Both the position numbers and the translations under genes were made by a program. Below the pieces are notes generated by a model. That model saw only the letters and a program-made list of their open reading frames with translations, had not been told where the DNA came from and made no database searches. From the NCBI RefSeq assembly GCF_003634555.1, contig NZ_RBKS01000001.1:1550001-1614000 (forward strand): DNA of 64,000 bases. The letters run 5' to 3'. Of this stretch, positions 52,457 through 61,195 are shown piece by piece (the first letter of the stretch is position 1; each line of letters begins with the position of its first letter). This stretch comes from Frondihabitans australicus (GTDB lineage Bacteria; Actinomycetota; Actinomycetes; Actinomycetales; Microbacteriaceae).

Positions 52457-54094
52457 ATGACGTTCACCCCCGCAGATCTCGACGGCACGCAGGCGCTGCT
52501 CGACGGGCCCGGCCTCGGCACCCTGTCGATCGCCGCGATCCTGGCCGAGAGCGCGAAGCGCCACCACGACCGCACGGCCCTGCACTTCATGGGCCAGCAG
52601 ATCTCGTACGGGCAGCTGTGGGACGAGACGCGCGCCTATGCCGGAGCCCTCCGCGCCCGCGGCGTCGGTCGGGGCGACCGGGTCGCGCTCATGATCCCGA
52701 ACGTGCCGGACTTCTGCCGCGCCTACTACGCCGTGCTCTCGCTCGGGGCCATCGTCGTGCCGATCCACCTGCTGTTCAAGGCGGAGGAGATCGAGTACGT
52801 CCTCAAAGACTCCGGCGCACGGCTCGCCATCGTGGCGGCGCCGCAGCTCGCCGAGGCGATCCCGGCGGCGGGCCGGGCGGGCGTGCCGATCCTGTCGGTT
52901 CTCCTCCCCCTCGGCGCCGAGACGCCGGTGCCGATCTCCCGGCTCGAGGTCGAGGCGCAGGCGGCGACGCCGATCGAGTTCTACGAGTCGGTGAACCCGC
53001 TCGCAGCCGGCACGATCCTCTACACCTCCGGCACGACCGGCCACCCGAAGGGCGCCGTGGGGTCGCACCTGGCGATGGTCGAGCAGGTGCACGCGTCGAT
53101 CATCGACTGCGCCGACATGTCGCGCGACGACGTCGTCTTCGGCGGACTGCCGTTCTTCCACGCGTTCGGCCAGACGGCCGTCATGAACACCTGCTTCCGG
53201 GCCGGCGCCGCGATCGTGCTGCTGCCGAAGTTCGACCCGGTCGAGGCGCTGCAGCTCATGGTGGCGACGAACACGACGATCTTCGCGGCGGTGCCGACGA
53301 TGTTCATCGCGCTCCTCGGGGCCGCTTCGGCCGCAGGATTCGCCAGCCCCCGCCCGAAGCTCCGCTACTGCGTCTCCGGCGGCTCTGCGCTCCCGGTCGC
53401 CGTGCTGGAGCGCTTCCAGGAGATGTTCGGCGCCGTCGTGCAGGAGGGCTACGGCCTCACAGAGACCAGCCCGGTGGCCACGGTGAACGATCTCGACGAC
53501 CCGCGCCCGGGCACGATCGGCAAGCCGATCTGGGGCGTCGACGTGGAGATCGCGAGGGCGTTCGTCGAGGGCGAGTCGGATCCTGACGACTCGGCCGACC
53601 CCGACCACGTCGAGTTCGTGCCCGCCGGCGAGCTCGGGGAGATCGTGATCCGCGGCCACAACCTCATGAAGGGGTACCTCAACAACCCCGCCGCGACGGA
53701 GGCCGCGATGGTCGACGGCTGGTTCCACACCGGCGACCTCGGCACGAAGAGCGACGACGGCGTGGTCACGATCGTCGACCGCAAGAAGGACATGATCGTG
53801 CGGAACGGCTACAACGTGTACCCGTCCGAGGTCGAGGACTGCATCATGCGGCACCCGTCGGTCGCGAACGTCGCCGTGTTCGGCGTGCCCGACGAGACGC
53901 ACGGCCAGGAGGTTCACGCCGCCGTCATCGCGCGGCCCGGCGCCACCGTCGACTGCGACGAGATCGTCGCGTTCGTTCGCGAGCATCTTGCCGCGTACAA
54001 GTTCCCGCGCGTCGTGCACGTGATGGAGGCGTTCCCGATCGGCGCGAGCGGCAAGGTGCTCAAGCGCGAGCTGGTCCAGGAGTTCAGCGCGTAG
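52457..54094 (+). CDS. Long-chain fatty acid--CoA ligase (FadD-type)
   Basis: 545 aa. ATG 52457 with GAAAGGAA upstream. Adenylation motifs: GTILYTSGTTGHPKGAVGSH, QEGYGLTETSPVATVND, GWFHTGDLGTKSDDGVVTIV, the hinge DRKKDMIVRNGYNVYPSEVE, and catalytic Lys in FPIGASGKVLKREL. It activates fatty acids for the divergent beta-oxidation operon, 41 bp after tetR and probably cotranscribed with it. An acidic insert (ESDPDDSADPDHVEF) follows motif A5. Confidence 0.9.
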   Translation: MTFTPADLDGTQALLDGPGLGTLSIAAILAESAKRHHDRTALHFMGQQISYGQLWDETRAYAGALRARGVGRGDRVALMIPNVPDFCRAYYAVLSLGAIVVPIHLLFKAEEIEYVLKDSGARLAIVAAPQLAEAIPAAGRAGVPILSVLLPLGAETPVPISRLEVEAQAATPIEFYESVNPLAAGTILYTSGTTGHPKGAVGSHLAMVEQVHASIIDCADMSRDDVVFGGLPFFHAFGQTAVMNTCFRAGAAIVLLPKFDPVEALQLMVATNTTIFAAVPTMFIALLGAASAAGFASPRPKLRYCVSGGSALPVAVLERFQEMFGAVVQEGYGLTETSPVATVNDLDDPRPGTIGKPIWGVDVEIARAFVEGESDPDDSADPDHVEFVPAGELGEIVIRGHNLMKGYLNNPAATEAAMVDGWFHTGDLGTKSDDGVVTIVDRKKDMIVRNGYNVYPSEVEDCIMRHPSVANVAVFGVPDETHGQEVHAAVIARPGATVDCDEIVAFVREHLAAYKFPRVVHVMEAFPIGASGKVLKRELVQEFSA

Positions 54095-54127
54095 CTGCCC
54101 CCGCCCGCCGCCGAGGCGGCGCGGCGC

Positions 54128-54184
54128 TCTGCACCCCTGACCGGACGTTTTCGAACCGCGAAAGTGTCCGGTCAGGGGTGCAGA
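54128..54184. terminator. Perfect 19-bp-arm palindrome between convergent genes
   Basis: Arms TCTGCACCCCTGACCGGAC (54128-54146) and complement (54166-54184), with an inner TTTTCG/CGAAA pairing in the 19-nt loop. The last four codons and stop of the minus-strand gene (stop 54172-54174) lie inside the right arm. Confidence 0.85.
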
Positions 54185-55116
54185 CGGCCGCCGGAGGGCA
54201 GGCCGGCTGACTTCAGAATTTCGCGCAGGATCGGCGGAGTGCGCGCGTCGGAGTACTTCCACCGCACGAGGTTCCGCACCTCGGGGCGCGCGAGGAGGTC
54301 GTCCGAACGCTGCTTCTCGCGCAGCAGGACCTCCTCGAGGCTGAGCCGCCCCCGCATCGCCGGGTCGAGGTACTTCTGTCGGCCGTCGAACTCGCCGATC
54401 AGGCCGAACTCCTCCCACCAGAAGTCCACGTGATACGAGCCACCGCGCGGATTCGGGAACGGCTTCTGCTGGACGGGCGCGGGGAACTCGAGTTCATGAA
54501 TGACGGCTCGGGCCAGCGACTCGCCGGCCGAGCCGGCCCGGTCTCGCGCGAAATCGAGGGCGCGCCGCGCCTCGGGCGCACCGCGGGCACCGCTCCTGGC
54601 CGCGAGAGCTGCCGAGAGCTCTTCTCGCGTGGCGAGCCCCGAGGCGAGCGTCCCCTCGAACACGATCACTGCTCCGACGAAGCCGTCGGCGAGAGCGACG
54701 TCGACGGCTGTTCTGGCCGGCGGGGTGCAGACGATGCCGCGGTAGAGCGTCGCCTCGGGCGCCGACCGGCAGCCGTGCCGGACGAGAGTCGCCGATTCGC
54801 GCCCGGCTCGCCGCGCCGGGTCGTACACGTGCACCGCACCCGTCGGCGGGTCGAGTGTCGGGAGGTTCCACAGTGCTGCCGCCGAGGCGTGGCTGACGAC
54901 GAGGCCGCGATCGGCTCCGCCGCGGTGCGCTCGGAGCATCGCGTGCACCTCCAGGACGTGGCGCGCCCGCGGCTTCATCGCGGCCCAGTCGTCGGCGGAC
55001 ACGAAGGCGCCGTTCCGGACTCGGTGAAGGCGACCGCTTGCCACCCAGCGACGGAGGTGACGGTCGTCGAGGTGGAGTGAGGTCAGATCGGACGAGAGGA
55101 TCAGCGACGAGGTCAT
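54172..55116 (-). CDS. AbiEi-like HTH protein with nuclease-like C-terminal domain
   Basis: 314 aa. The N-terminal part matches AbiEi-type antitoxin/regulator proteins: HLRRWVASGRLHRVRNGAFV, LVVSHASAAALWNLPTL and VCTPPARTAVDVALADGFVG. The C-terminal ~100 residues resemble Vsr/DUF559-type nucleases: SYHVDFWWEEFGLIGEFDGR QKY (Asp, Glu, Gly in place), then LREKQRSDDLLARPEVRNLV. No AbiEii-type toxin gene is adjacent. As with the DUF559 gene at 19954, its 3' end runs into a long palindrome. Probably a lone nuclease/regulator of unknown target. Confidence 0.72.
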   Translation of the reverse strand: MTSSLILSSDLTSLHLDDRHLRRWVASGRLHRVRNGAFVSADDWAAMKPRARHVLEVHAMLRAHRGGADRGLVVSHASAAALWNLPTLDPPTGAVHVYDPARRAGRESATLVRHGCRSAPEATLYRGIVCTPPARTAVDVALADGFVGAVIVFEGTLASGLATREELSAALAARSGARGAPEARRALDFARDRAGSAGESLARAVIHELEFPAPVQQKPFPNPRGGSYHVDFWWEEFGLIGEFDGRQKYLDPAMRGRLSLEEVLLREKQRSDDLLARPEVRNLVRWKYSDARTPPILREILKSAGLPSGGRLHP

Positions 55117-55246
55117 CCTGCACCCTGCCTCGACTCACGGAGGTGTCGGGGTGGCTCCCGGCGAACTGTGGACGCCGAGGTGCCGTCGGCCTTCTGTGGA
55201 GAAGAGGCACGCGGCCGCCGGGGCGGGGCACGGGTAGGGTGAGCGC

Positions 55247-56041
55247 GTGACGGCGGGGAGAGGCTCCGGGGCGAGGAGCAACGCGGCGAGCGAGCGGCGC
55301 GCCGAGCTCCTGCGCCTGACCCGCGAGAGCGGGCGTCTCGACGCGGCCGACGCGGCAAGGCTGGTTGGGGTGTCTCCCGAGACGCTGCGCCGCGACCTGC
55401 GCGCGCTCGAGGAGGCCGGGCTGATCCGCCGCAGCTACGGGGCCGCCGTGCCCGTGGAGTCGGGCGCGTACGAGACCGGGCTGGCCTACCGCGAGACGAA
55501 CCACGCCGCCGAGAAGGCCCGCATCGCCGACGCCGCGGCGAGGCACCTCGGCGAGGCGCAGACGATCTTCCTCGACGAGGGGTACCAGACGCAGCTCGTG
55601 GCCGAGCGGCTTCCCGGCGATCGGCCTCTCACGATCCTGACCAGCTCGCTGCCGGTCGCCGCCCGACTCTCGGAGCGCCCCAACGTGCAGCTGCTGCTGC
55701 TCGGCGGTCGCGTGCGCGGCAACACCCTCGGCACCGTCGACCACTGGGCGGCCGACATGCTGCGGCAGTTCGTCGTCGACCTCGCCTTCGTGGGGGCAAA
55801 CGGCGTCTCGGAGACCGACGGCCTCACCACCCCCGACCCGGCGGTGGCGATGGTGAAGTCGGCGGCTGTCGCGACCAGCAAGCGCAGGATCTTCGTGGGC
55901 GCCTCCCACAAGTTCGGCACCTCGACCTTCGTCCGGTTCGCGGCCCTTACCGACTTCGACGTGATGATCACCGGCACGGAGCTCTCGGCGAGCGCCGCCG
56001 GGCGGTTCGCTGCGGCGGGCGCGCGGCTCGAGCGAGTCTGA
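55247..56041 (+). CDS. DeoR-family transcriptional regulator
   Basis: 264 aa. HTH near residues 18-65 (RRAELLRLTRESGRLDAADA; ARLVGVSPETLRRDLRALEE), then the DeoR sugar-sensor domain (AAARHLGEAQTIFLDEGYQT; LTILTSSLPVAARLSERPNV; ALTDFDVMITGTELS). TAGGGT lies 6 nt before GTG 55247 (leaderless). It precedes the mannitol dehydrogenase by 123 bp on the same strand, so polyol control is likely. Confidence 0.9.
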   Translation: MTAGRGSGARSNAASERRAELLRLTRESGRLDAADAARLVGVSPETLRRDLRALEEAGLIRRSYGAAVPVESGAYETGLAYRETNHAAEKARIADAAARHLGEAQTIFLDEGYQTQLVAERLPGDRPLTILTSSLPVAARLSERPNVQLLLLGGRVRGNTLGTVDHWAADMLRQFVVDLAFVGANGVSETDGLTTPDPAVAMVKSAAVATSKRRIFVGASHKFGTSTFVRFAALTDFDVMITGTELSASAAGRFAAAGARLERV

Positions 56042-56164
56042 CTCCGAGCCAGAGCGAGCCCGAACCGGGCAGGAAACGGTCACGGTCCGCGGCCGATCGG
56101 TCTTGGCCCGGCTCGGTGACGCTGACACGCTGGTAGCGACACCGACGTCGACCGAAAGGCAGCC

Positions 56165-57622
56165 ATGGCATCCCCGGCAGAGCAGACCACCGTTCCCGGC
56201 CCCTCGTACGACCGCTCGACCCTCACCACGGGCATCGTGCACTTCGGGCTCGGGAACTTCCACCGGGCGCACCAGGCGATGTTCCTCGACCGGCTGATGA
56301 GCGAGGGCGAGGCGCACGAATGGGCGATCTGCGGCGTCGGCGTCATGCCCGTCGACGAGCGGATGCGCGATGCGCTCACCTCGCAGAACTTCCTGTACAC
56401 GCTCGTACTGAAGCACCCCGACGGCTCGCTCGAGCCGCGGGTGATCGGGTCGATCCACGAGTACCTCTACGCGCCCGACGACCCCGAGAAGGTGCTTCAG
56501 AAGCTCGCCGACCCGGCCACGAAGATCGTCGAGCTGACCGTCACCGAGGGCGGCTACAACATCGACCGGGCGACGGGCGAGTTCGACCTGTCGTCGCCGG
56601 CGATCGTGGCCGACCTCGCGACGGACGCGGTGCCGGCGACCGTGTTCGGGCTCGTCGTCGAGGGCCTCCGTCGTCGTCGCGTCGCCGGGATCCCACCGTT
56701 CACCGTCATGTCGTGCGACAACATCCAGGGCAACGGCGACACCGCTCGCGCCACCTTCACCGCCTACGCACGGGCGAAGCACGGCGAGCTCGCCGACTGG
56801 ATCGAGTCGCAGGTCAGCTTCCCGAACTCGATGGTCGACCGCATCACGCCGGTCACCACCGACGCCGACCGTGCCCTCGTCGCCGAGCAGTACGGCATCG
56901 ACGACGCCTGGCCGGTCATGGCGGAGCCCTTCGTGCAGTGGGTGCTCGAAGACGACTTCACCCTCGGTCGGCCTCCGTACGAGAAGGTCGGCGTGCAGGT
57001 CGTCGACGACGTCGAGCCGTACGAGCTCATGAAGCTGCGCCTGCTCAACGCCAGCCACCAGACCCTCGCGTACTTCGGCTACCTGTCGGGCCACCGCTAC
57101 GCACACGAGGCCGCGACCGATCCGCTCATGGTCGAGATCGTGAAGCGGTACATGGACGAGGAGGCGACGCCCACGCTCGCCCCGGTGCCCGGCATCGACC
57201 TCGACGCGTACAAGGCCGAACTGCTCGTGCGCTTCGCGAACCCGGCGATCCGCGACACCCTCGCCCGGCTCGCCCAGGACGCCAGCGACAGGATCCCGAA
57301 GTGGCTCGTGCCCGTGATCCGCTGGAACCTCGCGCACGACGGGCGAGTGGGCCTCAGTGCCGCCGTGGTGGCGTCGTGGGCCCGCTACGCCGAGGGGGTC
57401 GACGAGGACGGCGCGCCGATCGAGGTGTCGGACAACCTCGCCTCGACGCTCGTGCCGATCGCGCGGACCTACGAGGAAGACCATGCGGGCTTCGTGCGGA
57501 ACGAGCAGGTCTTCGGCGACCTCGCTCAGCACGACGGCTTCTTGAGGCCGTACCTCGAGACGCTAGCCACCCTGCACGGCGACGGAGCCCAGGCCGCGCT
57601 GCGGGAGGCGCTGGCGCGCTAG
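56165..57622 (+). CDS. Mannitol 2-dehydrogenase-family protein
   Basis: 485 aa. GIVHFGLGNFHRAHQAMFLD at the cofactor site, MSCDNIQGNGDTARATFTAY, VDRITPVTTDADRALVAEQY, and catalytic-lysine region EPYELMKLRLLNASHQTLAY. Closer to mannitol/arabitol 2-dehydrogenases than to UxuB: it lacks the insert seen in the 17123 paralogue. It probably oxidises mannitol to fructose with NAD+. Start ATG 56165 behind AAAGGCAG. A DeoR regulator lies upstream. No polyol transporter is in the window. Confidence 0.88.
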   Translation: MASPAEQTTVPGPSYDRSTLTTGIVHFGLGNFHRAHQAMFLDRLMSEGEAHEWAICGVGVMPVDERMRDALTSQNFLYTLVLKHPDGSLEPRVIGSIHEYLYAPDDPEKVLQKLADPATKIVELTVTEGGYNIDRATGEFDLSSPAIVADLATDAVPATVFGLVVEGLRRRRVAGIPPFTVMSCDNIQGNGDTARATFTAYARAKHGELADWIESQVSFPNSMVDRITPVTTDADRALVAEQYGIDDAWPVMAEPFVQWVLEDDFTLGRPPYEKVGVQVVDDVEPYELMKLRLLNASHQTLAYFGYLSGHRYAHEAATDPLMVEIVKRYMDEEATPTLAPVPGIDLDAYKAELLVRFANPAIRDTLARLAQDASDRIPKWLVPVIRWNLAHDGRVGLSAAVVASWARYAEGVDEDGAPIEVSDNLASTLVPIARTYEEDHAGFVRNEQVFGDLAQHDGFLRPYLETLATLHGDGAQAALREALAR

Positions 57623-57691
57623 GCGTCAGCGCCGCAAGTCAGCGCCCCACGACAGGGCCCAACGTCAGCGCCGAACGTCAGCCACGGGCCG

Positions 57692-58180
57692 TCAGCCGCA
57701 GTACGACCCGATCTTCGTGATGTCGGCCTTGATCGTCGGCACGAGCTTGGCCACCTTCGCGGCCCCGGTGATCGGGTGCTGCACGGCGTCCTTCGTGTCG
57801 GCGATCAGGGTCTGCAGGTCGGCCTCGGCCTTCGCCGCCAGCGCCTGCGCGCCCGGCTCGGAGACCTTGGCGACCGACGCCTGGAACGAGGCGGACACGC
57901 TCTGCAGGGCGGTGACCGCGGCCTGCGGGTCGCTGGAGTACTTGTCGTAGGCCGACTGCAGGTTGGTCGACAGGCTCTGCAGCGAGGAGCCGAGGATCTG
58001 GCACGCCGCGGCCTTCGTCTGGCCCGAGGAGGCCGTCGGGGATCCTGCGCCCTGGGTCGCCTGAGCGGTCGACGTGGACGCCGCGTCGGGGCCGATGGCC
58101 GTGCAGCCGGCGGCGACGGCGATCAGCGAGGCGGCGAGGATCGCGGCGGGAAGGAGTCGGGTCGGTCTCGCGAGGCGCAT
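57692..58180 (-). CDS. Small helical lipoprotein
   Basis: 162 aa. Signal peptide RLLPAAILAASLIAVAAGC with lipobox VAAGC (Cys about residue 26). A Thr/Ser/Ala linker follows, then a helical body with two Cys residues (AAACQILGS and C-terminal IGSYCG) that may form a disulfide. TACAGT lies 7 nt before ATG 58180. Divergent from the patatin gene. Five GTCAGC direct repeats lie just past its stop (57627-57691 region). Family not recognised. Confidence 0.7.
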   Translation of the reverse strand: MRLARPTRLLPAAILAASLIAVAAGCTAIGPDAASTSTAQATQGAGSPTASSGQTKAAACQILGSSLQSLSTNLQSAYDKYSSDPQAAVTALQSVSASFQASVAKVSEPGAQALAAKAEADLQTLIADTKDAVQHPITGAAKVAKLVPTIKADITKIGSYCG

Positions 58181-58252
58181 GGCAGACACTGTAGGCGACA
58201 GGCCCTGCGTCACCTGGGCAGCACCCGCGAGAACGCGGAATAGGCTCGGAGC

Positions 58253-59134
58253 ATGACCGACGCCCCCACCCCGTCTCCCCGTCGCGCAGTCGTTCTCGGA
58301 GGAGGTGGCATCGCCGGCATCGCCTGGCACCTCGGAGTGCTCTCCGAGCTCCTCGACCAAGGCATCGACCTCGGCGCCGCCGACCTCGTCGTCGGGACCA
58401 GCGCGGGCAGCGTCGCCGGCAGCATCCTGCGCTTCGGCCAGGTGCCGCTCGTCTACGCGATGCAGGCGGCGGCACCCGGCTCTGTCCCGGCCGAGGACGC
58501 CGCCCCGGGCGGCCCCGATATGGCGACGTTCAGCGAGCGGGTGCAGCAGGCTGTGGCCGGGTTCACCGACGCGCAGGATGCACGGGCTCGCCTCGGCCGC
58601 GCGGCGATCGACTACTCGCAGGGTGCCGAGTCGCCGCTCCTGGGGCAGCTCGCCGCCCAGTTCCCGGCCGCGTTCGGCTGGCCCGCGGCGCCTCTCGGCG
58701 TCACCGTCGTCGACGCCACCACGGGCGAGTTCCGCGTGCTCGACGCCTCGTCGGGCGTCGAGCTGCCGCGCGCGGTCGCGGCCAGCTGCTCGGTGCCCCT
58801 GGTGTTCCCGCCGGTCGAGATCGACGGGGTGCCCTACGTCGACGGCGGTGTCCGCTCCGCCACCAACGCCGACGTGGCCTCCGGCTACGACTCGGTGCTC
58901 GTGCTCGCCTGCGGCCCGGAAGACCCGGCGAACCCGCTCGGCCCGCAGCTCGACGCCGCCGTCGCGACCCTTCGCGGCGAGGGCTCCGAGGTCCATGTCA
59001 TCGTGGCTGACGACGAGAGCATCGCGGCGTTCGGTGCGAACTCGCTCTCCGACGAGTCGCGCGTGCCGTCGGCACTCGCCGGCCGCCGCCAGGGCGGCGC
59101 GGTCGCGGCGGCCGTGCGGGAGTTCTGGGGCTGA
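58253..59134 (+). CDS. Patatin-like phospholipase
   Basis: 293 aa. The oxyanion loop VVLGGGGIAGIAWHLGVL, nucleophile elbow VVGTSAGSVAG (GxSxG) and catalytic Asp in PYVDGGVRSATNADVA make a complete Ser-Asp dyad. No signal peptide, so a cytosolic or membrane-associated lipid acyl hydrolase. TAGGCT lies 6 nt before ATG 58253 (leaderless). The next gene starts 6 bp after its stop, suggesting an operon. Confidence 0.9.
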   Translation: MTDAPTPSPRRAVVLGGGGIAGIAWHLGVLSELLDQGIDLGAADLVVGTSAGSVAGSILRFGQVPLVYAMQAAAPGSVPAEDAAPGGPDMATFSERVQQAVAGFTDAQDARARLGRAAIDYSQGAESPLLGQLAAQFPAAFGWPAAPLGVTVVDATTGEFRVLDASSGVELPRAVAASCSVPLVFPPVEIDGVPYVDGGVRSATNADVASGYDSVLVLACGPEDPANPLGPQLDAAVATLRGEGSEVHVIVADDESIAAFGANSLSDESRVPSALAGRRQGGAVAAAVREFWG

Positions 59135-59139
59135 GCGAC

Positions 59140-59736
59140 GTGGGCGGCGGGGGCGGCGATCTTAGCGTCGGGGGCGATGGCCGCACTGGCGGTGCCAGCG
59201 GTGCCAGCGGTGCCAGCGGTGCCAGCGATGCGGCCTCGGCCGAGGGGCGGTTGCGCGAGCTCCTGCTCGCCACGGCCGCGTCGCTCGAGGCGTCGGGAGC
59301 ACCCGATGAGGCCCTCGGGGTGCGGCGTGCCGGTCGGGGTGTCGGGCCGTTCCGGTCGGCGGAGTCGATGGTCCCGGTCGGCCGCGCGTGGCGTCTCGGA
59401 GTGCTGCTCCTCGGTCGGGACGGCTCGCTCGCCGCGACCGGGTCGATCACGCGCGCCGTGACGCCCACCCGCGCGCAAAACCTCTCGGGCCAGGTCGAGC
59501 GTCGCCGGGCCGACCGGCTCGCGGCGAGCCGCGGCTCGTTCGAGGAGGGCGAGGTCGTGAACTTCGGCTACTCGGCCGTCGCGGTCGACGCGGCGTCGCT
59601 CGAGGCGGGCGCGGGCGTCGTGTCGGTCGCTGCCGACGGCACGCTGCTGGTGCGCTGGGGCACGACCGACGCCGAGCGTCGCCCCCTGGCCGACTACCTC
59701 CGCGACCGTGCCGCCCTCCTCCTCGAGACCCCCTAG
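59140..59736 (+). CDS. Hypothetical protein with Gly-Ala-Ser repeat N terminus
   Basis: 198 aa from GTG 59140. Residues 1-35 are low complexity, encoded partly by four 9-bp repeats. The body (about 36-198) has RLRELLLATAASLEASGAPD, GRAWRLGVLLLGRDGSLAAT, NLSGQVERRRADRLAASR and EVVNFGYSAVAVDAASL, a mixed alpha/beta domain found beside other actinobacterial genes but with no function I can name. A later start within the repeat is possible. Closely follows the patatin gene. Confidence 0.6.
   Translation: MGGGGGDLSVGGDGRTGGASGASGASGASDAASAEGRLRELLLATAASLEASGAPDEALGVRRAGRGVGPFRSAESMVPVGRAWRLGVLLLGRDGSLAATGSITRAVTPTRAQNLSGQVERRRADRLAASRGSFEEGEVVNFGYSAVAVDAASLEAGAGVVSVAADGTLLVRWGTTDAERRPLADYLRDRAALLLETP
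59191..59226 (+). repeat. Tandem repeat GGTGCCAGC x4 in coding sequence
   Basis: Four perfect 9-bp units encoding Gly-Ala-Ser, at the N terminus of the 59140 gene. Length variation between strains is likely. Confidence 0.9.
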
Positions 59737-59923
59737 CCCCACTCCCTACCGGCCGCCTCCGCCCGGCCGCCACGAACGCCCCACCCGATCGCACCGCCCC
59801 GCCGCGCCGGGCCCGACCGCCCCGCCCTCGAACGACCCTTCCACCGCGAAGCCCGGCTCGGCCGGGCCGGGGATGCGGCCGCCCCCTAAGCGCCGCACCG
59901 GAAGGTGTTCTCCCGGCGTTGTA

Positions 59924-60013
59924 CAGGTTCGCCTGAATTCAGGCGAACCTGAAATTGGGGCTCAGGTTGACGGTGAGGCCAGCTTCAGGAATTCCTGAAT
60001 TCAGGCGAACCTG
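59924..60013. repeat. 28-bp perfect palindrome and related direct repeat
   Basis: CAGGTTCGCCTGAA followed by its exact complement forms a 28-bp palindrome at 59924-59951. The 20-mer CCTGAATTCAGGCGAACCTG occurs at 59932-59951 and again at 59994-60013. Between lies a second palindrome, TTCAGGAATTCCTGAA (59984-59999). A smaller GATGTT-GGCG-AACATC follows at 60019-60034. The stretch 59737-60090 has no gene; the remainder (59737-59920) is C-rich with nothing recognisable. Confidence 0.85.
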
Positions 60014-60054
60014 TAACTGATGTTGGCGAACATCCCCTCCTCGCGACGCAGTGC

Positions 60055-60087
<33 letters not shown>

Positions 60088-60090
60088 TGG

Positions 60091-61122
60091 TCAGGACGGC
60101 TTGCGGGCACGCGACGGCTGCACGCGCGGCGGCTCCCCCGGCATCTTCGGGAAGTCGGGCGGGAAGGGCAGCTCGCCGAGGCCTGCCTCGAGATCCTGCC
60201 GCCAGCGCGCCAGCAGCGGCTCGATCGGCGCGGCCGCTGAGGCGTCAGCGTGGAGGGTGTCCCAGGGGTCGCCCGTCGAGGACAAGCGTGACGGCACAGT
60301 GAGCAGGGTCCAGGCCGCAGGATCCGCCGACGGCAGCTCGTCCCAGGTCATAGGCGTCGACACCGTCGCCCCGGCGAGCGCCCGCGGCGAGTACGCCCCG
60401 GCCATCGTGCGATCCCGGTTGGCCTGGTTGTAGTCGACGAAGATGCGCTTCCCCCGCTCCTCCTTCCACCAGTTCGTGGTGACCTCGTCGGGCATGCGCC
60501 GCTCGAGCTCGCGGGCCGCGGCGATCACGGCATGTCGCACGTCGAGGAACTCGTGCGACGGCTCGATGGGCGCGAAGACGTGCAGCCCCCGGTTGCCGGA
60601 GGTCTTCACGAACGACGTCAGCCCGAAGTCGGCGAGCACGTCGCGGAGGGCGAGCGCGGCGGACACCGCGTCGGCGAAGGTCGTGCCCGGCTGCGGGTCG
60701 AGGTCGATGCGCAGCTCGTCGGGCAGGTCCGGTTCCTCCGCCCGCGAGGCCCACGGGTGGAACACGACGGTGTTCATCTGCACACCCCAGACGACGCCCG
60801 CGGGCTCGTCGAGGACGAGCTGCGGGTGCACTCGGCCGCTCGGATACGTGACGTCGACCGCGCGCACGTACTCCGGCGCGCCCCGCGGCGGGTTCTTCGA
60901 GAAGAACTGCTCGCCGTCGACGCCCTCCGGGAACCGCTGCAGCGACACCGGCCGGTCGCCGTTCGCGCGGACGAACGCCTCGCCGACCGTCACGAGGTAG
61001 TTCGCCAGGTCGAGCTTCGTGAGCCCGAGGTCGGGCCACAGCACGCGCGAAGGCGACGAGATGCGCACCTCCCGGTCGCCCGAGGGCCCGGAGACAGTCA
61101 GCACCACCGCGTCGCTCGCCAT
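60091..61122 (-). CDS. LigD-type NHEJ polymerase/primase domain protein
   Basis: 343 aa, stand-alone archaeo-eukaryotic primase-like domain. Features: VRISSPSRVLWPDLGLTKLD, DRPVSLQRFPEGVDGEQFFS, the catalytic Asp pair in ELRIDLDPQPGTTFADAV, VKTSGNRGLHVFAPIEP and KRIFVDYNQANRDRTMAGAY. It fills gaps at broken DNA ends. TAGCCT lies 7 nt before ATG 61122 (leaderless). Divergent from a LigC-type ligase, 73 bp away. No phosphoesterase domain is attached and no Ku gene is in the window. Confidence 0.92.
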   Translation of the reverse strand: MASDAVVLTVSGPSGDREVRISSPSRVLWPDLGLTKLDLANYLVTVGEAFVRANGDRPVSLQRFPEGVDGEQFFSKNPPRGAPEYVRAVDVTYPSGRVHPQLVLDEPAGVVWGVQMNTVVFHPWASRAEEPDLPDELRIDLDPQPGTTFADAVSAALALRDVLADFGLTSFVKTSGNRGLHVFAPIEPSHEFLDVRHAVIAAARELERRMPDEVTTNWWKEERGKRIFVDYNQANRDRTMAGAYSPRALAGATVSTPMTWDELPSADPAAWTLLTVPSRLSSTGDPWDTLHADASAAAPIEPLLARWRQDLEAGLGELPFPPDFPKMPGEPPRVQPSRARKPS

Positions 61123-61195
61123 ACGGCCGAGGCTATCCCCGCGCGCACGGCCGCGCGCGCGGCCGCTCACCCCGCGCGAAGAGCAGACTCGGCGC

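Noticed and set aside
54172-55116. Type IV toxin-antitoxin pair AbiE
   Set aside because: Only an AbiEi-like protein is present; neighbouring genes (fadD-type ligase, DeoR) are unrelated, so there is no toxin partner.
54494-57532. 1012-codon minus-strand ORF across DeoR and mannitol dehydrogenase
   Set aside because: A shadow ORF opposite two genes with clear family motifs; its composition matches the reverse complement of GC-rich coding sequence.
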